Assembly (NCBI GenBank): GCA_021200075.1
Contig: JAJQGZ010000227.1
Coordinates: 1 to 24,458 of the forward strand
Direction: 5' to 3'
Source: Clostridiales bacterium
GTDB lineage: Bacteria; Bacillota; Clostridia; Oscillospirales; Acutalibacteraceae
Length of the DNA: 24,458 nucleotides
Shown: positions 1-6,244 of the stretch, piece by piece
How the letters are laid out: each line of letters opens with the position of its first letter
Numbering within the stretch: position 1 is the first letter of the stretch
Translations under genes and position numbers: made by a program
Notes under the pieces: generated by a model
Seen by the model: only the letters and a program-made list of their open reading frames with translations
Databases searched by the model: none
What the model was told of the DNA's origin: nothing

Positions 1-37
1 CCTCGGACATTTTGTAAACCATGTTACCATATCCGAC

Positions 38-54
38 ATATTATCCGCCTGCCA
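38..54. repeat. Partial copy of the REP-like repeat
   Basis: This segment (ATATTATCCGCCTGCCA) equals 2471-2487 except for one base. The left half of the palindrome is degraded or lies outside the match. It sits just before the terminator at 67-95. Confidence 0.4.
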
Positions 55-66
55 ACAAAACGCAAG

Positions 67-95
67 AGAGCGACGGTTCATCCGTCGCTCTTTTT
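67..95 (+). terminator. Rho-independent terminator of an upstream gene
   Basis: A perfect 9-bp stem (68-76 with 82-90, GAGCGACGG pairing CCGTCGCTC) with a 5-nt loop is followed by five T residues at 91-95. It closes a transcript that enters from outside the window and separates it from the promoter at 116-144. Confidence 0.88.
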
Positions 96-115
96 GCATA
101 CAATCCGCTTCTTCC

Positions 116-144
116 TTGACCTCTTTGCAAAACTGTGGTATAAT
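116..144 (+). promoter_or_regulatory. Sigma-A type promoter, extended -10
   Basis: TTGACC at 116-121 and TATAAT at 139-144 are 17 bp apart, and a TG at 136-137 gives an extended -10. It sits just upstream of the ribosome binding site (GGGAGG, 160-165) of the broken Fn3 gene. The promoter looks intact although the gene is not. Confidence 0.8.
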
Positions 145-172
145 ACTATCGAATTTTGCGGGAGGTTGTCGT

Positions 173-1949
173 ATGAAAAGGACGCTGTCATTTTACTTTC
201 AATAATATTGCTGCTTACATCGCTTTCCTGCGGCGTAGTTTCAAATGCCTCTGAAAAAAAGCATGTTGAGGACGCTTTGCTTTCGCTCGAAACCCAAAGT
301 GGATATATCCCCGGCAAAACCGCTTCGGTTACATACAACTGCTTTGCATTCGTTAGTAATGTTTGTGAAAAAATTTACGGAGTTACATATTATTACGAAC
401 AGTAAAAGGGTAATTACCAATTCACTCATACAAGCAATTATTACACTGTTGATGAAACTGTTTTTCCCTATGCTTCGTCAACATCTGTGCGTAAATCATA
501 TGCAACTCAGCTTAAAAACTGGCTGCTTGAAAATGCCGCCGACGGCGATATTATTCAGTACGGCAGTGCCGATTCCTCTTACAGTAAAAAAAACATACTG
601 TCCTGATTTAGCATATTGATGAGGAAAAAATACAGGTTCTCCATTCTAATTACGAAACTAAAAATATTCCTGCGTCCGCAGTTCGTCTCGATACAATTTA
701 TTGGGACAGCTTCACATCAGACCCGTCAAATAATAAATACGATTCAAGCGATAATTTGTATTCTCTTAATCTCCTTTTCGGCTCAACTATGAAGCTTACG
801 CAGGGTATGGGAATATCAATTAACAGATATTCGTATTTGGAGCCTGTATATTGGCTCGATTCTCTTTCAAAATATATTCCCACTGTTACTAAAACCGAGA
901 GAACGAGGTGTACATCAATCAAAGTCAGCCGGAATGAAGTTGACGGCGCAACCGCCTACAGCCTTGAATACAGGAAGCAGGAGGACACCGAATGGTCTGT
1001 CGCTTCATATTCTATTCTTACAACAAATTACACCGTAACCTCTCTTACAACAGGCAGTACATATTGCTTCAGAGTTCGAGCGTTTGCGGAAAATGAATGG
1101 AAGGATTATTCAACCGAAACCGTAAAATCCGCTTTGCCTCCCAAGCCGTCAAATATAACCGTTACCGCCGTGTTGTCGGGAATACAAATTGACTGGGCGA
1201 CAAGGAAAGATATTTCCGGTTGTATAGTTTACCGCAGCGAAAGCAAGAACGGTGCGTATACACAGCTTGCCTTGCTTGATAATAATACGCAAACCTCTTA
1301 TACCGACAGCACCGTTAAGGCAAACAAAACATATTATTACAAAATTCAGCGTTTTGTTTATGTTGATTCTCAGCCGATTTACAGCGAAATATCGTCAGCT
1401 GAAACAGGCAAATATTCCATTTCCGCTCCGTCGAGATTGAGCGTTTCGTCAAAGAGTAAAACCTCTGTCTCCGTTTCGTGGAAAGCGGTTGATAACGCAA
1501 CCTCGTATACTGTAGTGTGCCGACTTAAAGGTACTAAAACTAAAAAAATTATTACAACCTCGTCCTTGAGCTGTACATTCAAAGGTCTTACGCTCGGCAA
1601 AAAGTACAAAATTAAAATTAAGGCTAATCGCTCTTTTGGCTCGTCCGCTTATTGCAAGGCTGTTTCAATTACAGCAAAGCCGAAAACTCCCACATTATCC
1701 GCTGTCAGGAAGTCGGGTAACATTAAACTCAGCTGGGATAAAATTAATGGCATCAGTGGATACTATGTCTACCGTGCGTATTCCAAAAACGGTAAATACA
1801 CCTTGATTAAAACGGTTAAAGGCAAGAATAATACCTCCTGCTCATTAAGGACTTATTCCTCGTCTAAGTATTACTACAAGGTTAAAAGCTATGTTAAGAA
1901 AGGCTCGACCGTTTATACAAGCTCTTATTCTAAAGTTTTCAGAGTATAG
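173..1949 (+). pseudogene. Broken secreted cysteine-peptidase-like protein with Fn3 repeats
   Basis: The original start is ATG 173, seven bases after GGGAGG at 160-165. Read through its lesions, the product is a signal peptide (MKRTLSF, then a hydrophobic stretch ending near SNAS), an NlpC/P60- or CHAP-like domain, and about four fibronectin type III-like repeats (roughly 906-1137, 1138-1410, 1420-1680, 1681-1949). In the enzyme domain NCFAFV would hold the catalytic Cys and a GDIIQYG...HT stretch the His. Four lesions are visible: a one-base loss in the T-run 191-194, an in-frame TAA at 403-405, a frame change at the A8 run 586-593, and TAG at 609-611. From 612 the frame stays open to the TAG at 1947-1949. 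By family analogy it was a cell-wall hydrolase or adhesin; the exact peptidase family is inferred. The Fn3-only remnant has no good start or signal peptide, so a functional product is unlikely. Confidence 0.75.
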
Positions 1950-2003
1950 CGTTATCGGTCTGTTGTCGATTATCTTTCGACATTAAGCGATTATTTTCCG
2001 TTT

Positions 2004-2059
2004 TTTAAGATTTTTTCGGTTTAAGATTTTTTCGGATTGTTTTATAGATTGTTTTATAT
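2004..2059. repeat. Two adjacent short tandem duplications
   Basis: A 16-bp unit (TTTAAGATTTTTTCGG) occurs exactly twice, at 2004-2019 and 2020-2035. It is followed at once by a 12-bp unit at 2036-2047 and 2048-2059 (ATTGTTTTATAG/T, 11 of 12 identical). They lie between the dead Fn3 gene and the rpsU promoter, and look like replication-slippage products. Confidence 0.85.
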
Positions 2060-2076
2060 ATTTCTCGTTAAAATAC

Positions 2077-2105
2077 TTGACATTTAATTGTATTTTGTAT
2101 ATAAT
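2077..2105 (+). promoter_or_regulatory. Consensus promoter of rpsU
   Basis: TTGACA at 2077-2082 and TATAAT at 2100-2105 are separated by exactly 17 bp, a full match to the housekeeping sigma consensus. It lies about 60 bp before the rpsU start, as expected for a highly expressed ribosomal protein gene. Confidence 0.88.
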
Positions 2106-2165
2106 TTTGCTTGGATATTAAAAGAATATCAAATATCCCCGAAAAGGTCGGAGGGAGGGAATGTA

Positions 2166-2342
2166 ATGAGCCAGGTAAAAGTAAAGGAAAATGAATCTCT
2201 TGACAGCGCTCTCAGGCGTTTCAAACGTCAGACTTCGCGTGACGGAATAATTCAGGAAGTTCGCAAAAGAGAGCATTATGAAAAGCCTTCCGTTGCTCGT
2301 AAAAAGAAGAGCGAGGCTGCTCGTAAAAGAAAGTATAAATAA
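2166..2342 (+). CDS. rpsU: 30S ribosomal protein bS21
   Basis: This 58-residue, very basic protein is bS21, a small-subunit protein near the mRNA/anti-SD region that takes part in translation initiation. It begins MSQVKVKENESLDSALRRFK, contains the family's SRDGIIQEVRKREHYEKPS segment and ends in a Lys/Arg-rich tail (KKKSEAARKRKYK). The start is ATG 2166, preceded by a strong GGAGGGAGGG region (2150-2159). An ATG at 2161 stops at the next codon and cannot be used. The gene has its own consensus promoter and a terminator, so it is a single-gene transcript. Confidence 0.97.
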   Translation: MSQVKVKENESLDSALRRFKRQTSRDGIIQEVRKREHYEKPSVARKKKSEAARKRKYK

Positions 2343-2363
2343 TCTTTATACATATTTATACAT

Positions 2364-2395
2364 AGCGGGAGCGGTTTTGTCGCTCCCGTTATTTT
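2364..2395 (+). terminator. Rho-independent terminator after rpsU
   Basis: CGGGAGCG (2366-2373) pairs with CGCTCCCG (2381-2388) around a 7-nt loop. The stem can be extended by a G-T and an A-T pair and is followed by a T-rich tail (TTATTTT). It lies just after the rpsU stop codon. Confidence 0.85.
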
Positions 2396-2460
2396 GGTTC
2401 TTTTAAAATATTGTGGTAAGTTTGTAGCGTTTGGATAGCATTTCCACGCACGGGAAACCT

Positions 2461-2487
2461 GTAGGAGCGGATATTATCCGCCCGCCA
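2461..2487. repeat. REP-like palindromic repeat copy
   Basis: GCGGAT (2467-2472) and ATCCGC (2476-2481) form an inverted repeat with a 3-nt centre. The segment 2471-2487 matches 38-54 at 16 of 17 positions, so at least a partial second copy is present in the window. From memory, intergenic elements with a similar GTAGGGGCGGATAttATCCGCCCGCC core occur in Clostridia genomes; that link is not verified here. The rest of the 2396-2582 gap shows nothing I can name. Confidence 0.5.
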
Positions 2488-2582
2488 TATTCGTGTGGAA
2501 TAAAATATCTCAATCCATACCAAACATTTAACAGAACCATTATTATTCAGTGATTTAATGCTTATACTTATTTGTGGTGGTA

Positions 2583-3023
2583 ATGTTGAAAAAGATACTT
2601 ATTTTAAACGGCCCCAATCTCAATATGACCGGAATAAGGAAGAAAAATGTTTACGGCGGTGAAACGCTCAAACAAATCAACGATGAACTCAAGTTGTACG
2701 GCAAAGCAAACGGTGCAAAGCTTTCTTTCTTCCAGTCAAATCACGAGGGCGATATAATTGATGTCATTCACGAAAGTAAGGACGAGTTTGACGGCGTGGT
2801 AATAAACGCAGGAGCTTATATTCATTATTCCTATGCCATTCGTGACGCAATCGAAGCCGTAAAAGAGTATACTCCTTTTGTCGAGGTTCATATGTCGGAT
2901 ATTCACAAAAGGGAGGAATTTCGCAATATTTCAGTTATTACAGATGTCTGCGTGAAGCAAATTTGCGGTTTTGGCAAGGATAGTTATAAAATGGGTATTG
3001 ATTTATTGCTGGAAATATTATAA
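2583..3023 (+). CDS. aroQ: 3-dehydroquinate dehydratase, type II
   Basis: The enzyme converts 3-dehydroquinate to 3-dehydroshikimate, the third step of the shikimate pathway, in the cytosol. At 146 residues it has the usual type II length. Visible landmarks from the ATG at 2583 are GPNLN (10-14), the active-site lid Arg19 and Tyr24 (GIRKKNVYG), INAGAYIHYS (75-83) with Asn76 and His81, EVHMSDIHKREEFR (101-114) with the catalytic His103, and the GFGKDSY end motif. One departure is NAGAY where most members have NPGAY. An in-frame GTG at 2574 is possible, but ATG 2583 follows a GGTGG at 2576-2580 and fits the family N-terminus. It is followed 57 bases later by efp, a common Firmicutes neighbour. 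Confidence 0.95.
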   Translation: MLKKILILNGPNLNMTGIRKKNVYGGETLKQINDELKLYGKANGAKLSFFQSNHEGDIIDVIHESKDEFDGVVINAGAYIHYSYAIRDAIEAVKEYTPFVEVHMSDIHKREEFRNISVITDVCVKQICGFGKDSYKMGIDLLLEIL

Positions 3024-3046
3024 AATATAATCAACTACTATTATTA

Positions 3047-3061
3047 ATGATTTTAAATCAT
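3047..3061. promoter_or_regulatory. AT-rich inverted repeat before efp
   Basis: ATGATTT (3047-3053) and AAATCAT (3055-3061) form a perfect 7-bp inverted repeat with one base between, just upstream of the efp ribosome binding site. It could be an operator or chance in AT-rich DNA; nothing else supports a function. Confidence 0.25.
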
Positions 3062-3080
3062 ATTACTCGGAGGTAAAAGT

Positions 3081-3638
3081 ATGGTATCAGCAGGTGATTT
3101 CAGGAACGGCGTTACATTTGAAATGGACGGCAAGGTATATCAGATTATCGAATTTCAGCATGTAAAGCCGGGCAAAGGTGCTGCATTTGTAAGAGCCAAG
3201 ATTAAGAATGTTATTGAGGGCGCCGTGGTTGAAAGGACATTTAACCCGACGGAAAAATTCCCCACAGCTTATATCGAGAGAAAAGAAATGGCGTATTCCT
3301 ATAACGACGACGGGCTTTATTATTTTATGGATAATGAGACTTTCGATATGATTCCCGTATCGCAAGACGACCTTTCCGACAACTTCAAGTTCGTTAAGGA
3401 AAATGAAATTTGCCGTATCCTTTCATATAAGGGCAAGGTTTTCGGTGTAGAACCGCCGACCTTTGTAACTCTCGAGGTTATTCAGACGGAGCCGGGTCTC
3501 AAGGGCAATACAGCTACCAATACTCTCAAACCCGCCGTTGTTGAAACCGGAGCGGAAATCAGAGTTCCTCTCTTCATTAACGAGGGCGATATGATTAGGA
3601 TTGATACAAGAACCTGTGAATATATGGAAAGAGCGTAA
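3081..3638 (+). CDS. efp: Translation elongation factor P
   Basis: EF-P enters the ribosomal E site and speeds peptide-bond formation at polyproline stretches. The 185-residue length and three beta-barrel domains fit. The N-terminal KOW-like domain carries the loop VKPGKGAAFVRAKIKN, with Lys32 at the tip that contacts the P-site tRNA; in B. subtilis the equivalent Lys32 carries 5-aminopentanol. The C-terminal OB domain ends GDMIRIDTRTCEYMERA, matching the family's GD.I.VDTRT.eY signature. ATG 3081 follows GGAGG at 3070-3074. No EpmA- or EarP-type modification gene is visible nearby, so the modification state cannot be judged from this window. Confidence 0.97.
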   Translation: MVSAGDFRNGVTFEMDGKVYQIIEFQHVKPGKGAAFVRAKIKNVIEGAVVERTFNPTEKFPTAYIERKEMAYSYNDDGLYYFMDNETFDMIPVSQDDLSDNFKFVKENEICRILSYKGKVFGVEPPTFVTLEVIQTEPGLKGNTATNTLKPAVVETGAEIRVPLFINEGDMIRIDTRTCEYMERA

Positions 3639-3686
3639 CAGCCCTCTGTATATTATATAACCGTTGTTAATCATTAATTTTAATGG

Positions 3687-3714
3687 TATTATTAAAATGA
3701 TATTATTAAAAGGA
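3687..3714 (+). repeat. 14-bp tandem duplication carrying the next gene's SD
   Basis: TATTATTAAAATGA (3687-3700) is followed directly by TATTATTAAAAGGA (3701-3714). The single T to G difference in the second unit, with the following G at 3715, creates the AAGGAG ribosome binding site of the gene at 3725. Confidence 0.8.
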
Positions 3715-3724
3715 GTTTTTATTT

Positions 3725-4159
3725 ATGGAAACTACAGAAAACTTGGGCTATCTCAAGGGTCTTATTGACGGACTTGAGCTTGACAGATCAAAAAAGGAAA
3801 CCAAAGTAATCAATGCAATTGTTGATGTTCTCAGCAATATAGTTGAGGATATTGACGATATGACCGAGGGAATGGAACTTCTTGCCGACCAGGTTGATTC
3901 TATCGACGAGGATCTTGCCGAGGTTGAAGATTTTGTTTATGACGACGATGCTGACTTTGATTGTGATTGCGATTGTGACGATTGCGATGATTGCGACGAC
4001 GGCGAATTTGAGGTTGAGTGTCCTCTTTGCGGCGAAGAATTTGTTGTAGATGAGGATACCGCTATGCAGGGCAGTGCGCATTGCCCCAACTGCGGTGAAA
4101 AGCTCGAATTTGAAGTATGTGAATGTGACGATGACGATGATGATGATGATGATGACTGA
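3725..4159 (+). CDS. CD1247-type acidic zinc-ribbon protein
   Basis: A 144-residue protein of unknown function. The N-terminal part (about 1-70; YLKGLIDGLELD, then a predicted acidic helical segment) matches what I know as the CD1247 N-terminal domain of Clostridia. A Cys/Asp stretch follows (Cys 80, 82, 84, 87 and 90 interleaved with Asp), then a zinc-ribbon with CPLC (99-102) and CPNC (120-123), then Cys132 and Cys134, and finally ten consecutive Asp (135-144). The pattern suggests metal binding and a highly charged, partly disordered protein; this is inference. It starts at ATG 3725 after AAGGAG (3710-3715). It lies 86 bases after efp and 33 bases before a lipoprotein gene, with no terminator between. 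Confidence 0.75.
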   Translation: METTENLGYLKGLIDGLELDRSKKETKVINAIVDVLSNIVEDIDDMTEGMELLADQVDSIDEDLAEVEDFVYDDDADFDCDCDCDDCDDCDDGEFEVECPLCGEEFVVDEDTAMQGSAHCPNCGEKLEFEVCECDDDDDDDDDD

Positions 4160-4192
4160 TTTTCGTTATCAAAACGCAAAAAGGTGAGCGTT

Positions 4193-4669
4193 ATGAAAAA
4201 ATTTTTAGCTATAATCTTATCGGTATTGATGGTGGGTTGCGTCTTTGCCGCCTGCTCTTCTTCGGATGATACTTCTGCCGACAGCACCGATGCTTCCGGC
4301 AGCGATTCCTCCGCTTCTGAGGTTACCACGGACACTGCCGTTATTAAAGAGTCCGATGCTATCAACTTTATTAAAGAGGAATACACAGAGGAAGAACTCG
4401 GTCTTGACGGTCTTAAAGATAAATATTCATTTATGGTTGCCGAGTCGGGAACGGAAATCGACGGTGAAAATTATGTCAAGGTTGCCGCTAATGTTATGAC
4501 TCAAAGCGATGTAACTACAGAGGACGGAAATGTTACCTATAATTTCCAGACTGTTGGCGAATATTATATTTCTTTTGATGGTCAAACTGTTCTTATGAAA
4601 GATTTGGAATCCGGCGAGTACAACGAACTTGAAAGCAGATATTCCGATTACAGTGCAAAGATACCGTAG
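4193..4669 (+). CDS. Small secreted lipoprotein, function unknown
   Basis: The product (158 residues from ATG 4193) starts MKKFLAIILSVLMVGCVFAAC, a type II signal peptide with lipobox FAAC, so Cys21 should be lipidated and the protein tethered outside the membrane. A low-complexity Ser/Asp/Ala/Thr linker (about 22-50) leads to a C-terminal acidic domain of about 100 residues (IKEEYTEEELGLDGLKDKYS...) with beta-rich features and no motif I recognise. An in-frame GTG at 4184 exists, but the AAGGTGA at 4180-4186 is well placed for ATG 4193. It is probably co-transcribed with the CD1247-type gene. Confidence 0.8.
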   Translation: MKKFLAIILSVLMVGCVFAACSSSDDTSADSTDASGSDSSASEVTTDTAVIKESDAINFIKEEYTEEELGLDGLKDKYSFMVAESGTEIDGENYVKVAANVMTQSDVTTEDGNVTYNFQTVGEYYISFDGQTVLMKDLESGEYNELESRYSDYSAKIP

Positions 4670-4740
4670 TTATGCTTTTGTTAAACTTACACGGCGGTTG
4701 TCTTTGCATTGTTTTTTTATTTGCTTTGGTTTATTTATAG

Positions 4741-4769
4741 TTGAAACATTTAATCGTTTATGTTGTAAT
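4741..4769 (+). promoter_or_regulatory. Likely promoter of the sugar-uptake operon
   Basis: TTGAAA (4741-4746) and TGTAAT (4764-4769) are 17 bp apart, some 35 bp upstream of the symporter start. It is one base away from consensus in each hexamer. I see no obvious operator or cre-like site around it. Confidence 0.55.
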
Positions 4770-4805
4770 TTTTTATGAAATTAAAGCATTACAAGAGTGA
4801 AAATT

Positions 4806-6212
4806 ATGGAAAAGTCACAAAAACTGTGTCCGTTCGGTTGGGTTGACAAGATTGGTTATGCGTTCGGTGATATGGGGTGCAATTTCTCATTCCAGCTTGT
4901 CACTAACTATATGTATCTTTTCTATACCCAATGTATCGGTCTTAAAGCCACAACATGGGCTTGTATTATTATTGTCGCTAAGGTATGGGATGCGATTAAC
5001 GACATTCTTATCGGCAATATGGTTGACCGTAAACGCATCGGCAATAAAAGCAAATTTAAGCCGTGGATTATAATCGGTGCCGTCGGTCTTGTAGTATTTT
5101 CGGTTATGATTTTTACGCCTGTTGAGAGCTTTTCGTATACTGGCAAAACTGTTTGGTGTCTTGCGGCATATTGTCTGTGGTCGGTTGCTTATACTCTTGT
5201 AAATGTACCTTACGGTTCTCTACACTCCGTTATAACGGATGTTCCCAGGCAGCGAACAACCCTTTCCACATTCAGGAGTATCGGTGCGGCGCTTCCTGCT
5301 GTATTGGTAATGGTTTTGCCGCAGATAGTCTATACCGGCGATTCTTCAAACGAGGGCGAGCAGGTGCTTTCATCAAGCCGTTTGTTTATAGTTTCAATAG
5401 TATTTTCCGTTGTAGCTCTCATCGTCTTCCTTGCTATGTGCAAGATGGTAACCGAGCGTGTTCAACGCAAGGAATCAAATACAAAAAAGGTAAGCTATAT
5501 TTCCACTGTTGTATCGTATTTTACAAACCGTCCTTTGATCGGTATTACAATTGCCACAATCGGTGTTGTTGTGTTCTATAACTCGACCACATCGGTCAAT
5601 AACCTTGTGTTCCAGTTCTATTTTGGCGATGCGCAAAAAGCAACTTGGGCGATGATAGCAGGTTATCTTCCGCTTGTTTTGATGATGCCTTTTGCATCCA
5701 AAATTTCCGCTTCTATCGGTAAAAAGAAGTTTATCTGTATATCGAGTTTTATTAGCTTGATCGGCGGAATAATTATGCTCTTTTTGCCTATTACTCCGGA
5801 CAACAAAGGAATTATTCTTTATATTATCGGCTTGATGTTCCTCAACTTCGGCTGCTGTATTTTCCAAATTATTGTTTGGGCAATCGTTGCCGATTGCATT
5901 GAAAAGAGCTATCGTGAAAAGGGCGTCAGGGAAGAGGCTTCGCTTTATGCGCTTTATTCATTCTTCCGCAAGCTTTCCCAGGGTATCGGTTCGGCAGTTT
6001 CCGCATTGGCGCTCAGCGCTGTCGGATATGACGAGAGCGCTACAATTCAGGCTTCGGGAGTTCCGGAGAATATTAAGAATCTCTATATCGTATTTTCAAT
6101 TGCCGCTGCAGCGATAATCACTTTTTCAATGCAATTTATTTATAATATAGAATTTAAAGAAGAACAGACCTTCGGCGCATCCTCCGATAATAGCGGGGAG
6201 CTTACCGAGTAA
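4806..6212 (+). CDS. GPH-family sugar:cation symporter
   Basis: A membrane carrier of the glycoside-pentoside-hexuronide:cation symporter family (MelB/UidB type), which imports glycosides with Na+ or H+. The 468-residue length and about twelve hydrophobic segments fit. Family signatures from ATG 4806 are FGWVDKIGYAFGDMG (10-24), WDAINDILIGNMVDR (61-75) with the conserved acidic residues, and FKPW (84-87), the counterpart of the G+FRPW motif. A GTG at 4797 would add three residues, but AAGAG (4793-4797) is spaced better for ATG 4806. The glycoside hydrolase gene follows after 32 bases, so the pair probably imports and then cleaves one oligosaccharide or glycoside. The substrate cannot be read from the sequence; no regulator is adjacent. 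Confidence 0.9.
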   Translation: MEKSQKLCPFGWVDKIGYAFGDMGCNFSFQLVTNYMYLFYTQCIGLKATTWACIIIVAKVWDAINDILIGNMVDRKRIGNKSKFKPWIIIGAVGLVVFSVMIFTPVESFSYTGKTVWCLAAYCLWSVAYTLVNVPYGSLHSVITDVPRQRTTLSTFRSIGAALPAVLVMVLPQIVYTGDSSNEGEQVLSSSRLFIVSIVFSVVALIVFLAMCKMVTERVQRKESNTKKVSYISTVVSYFTNRPLIGITIATIGVVVFYNSTTSVNNLVFQFYFGDAQKATWAMIAGYLPLVLMMPFASKISASIGKKKFICISSFISLIGGIIMLFLPITPDNKGIILYIIGLMFLNFGCCIFQIIVWAIVADCIEKSYREKGVREEASLYALYSFFRKLSQGIGSAVSALALSAVGYDESATIQASGVPENIKNLYIVFSIAAAAIITFSMQFIYNIEFKEEQTFGASSDNSGELTE

Positions 6213-6244
6213 TAATATTAACAAATCAACGGAGGTATATAATT

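Noticed and set aside
403..611. Stop-codon recoding or readthrough (TAA at 403, TAG at 609) in the Fn3 gene
   Set aside because: Intact genes here end normally with TAA, TAG and TGA, and two frame changes accompany the stops, so decay explains the data better.
1964..1982. TGTCGA/TCGACA hairpin after the Fn3 pseudogene as a terminator
   Set aside because: Only a 6-bp stem and no T-run directly after it.
3937..4386. Ser-rich minus-strand open frame of 149 codons
   Set aside because: Its Ser-rich composition is the antisense of the Asp codons of the CD1247-type gene and the Ser/Asp linker of the lipoprotein; not a real gene.
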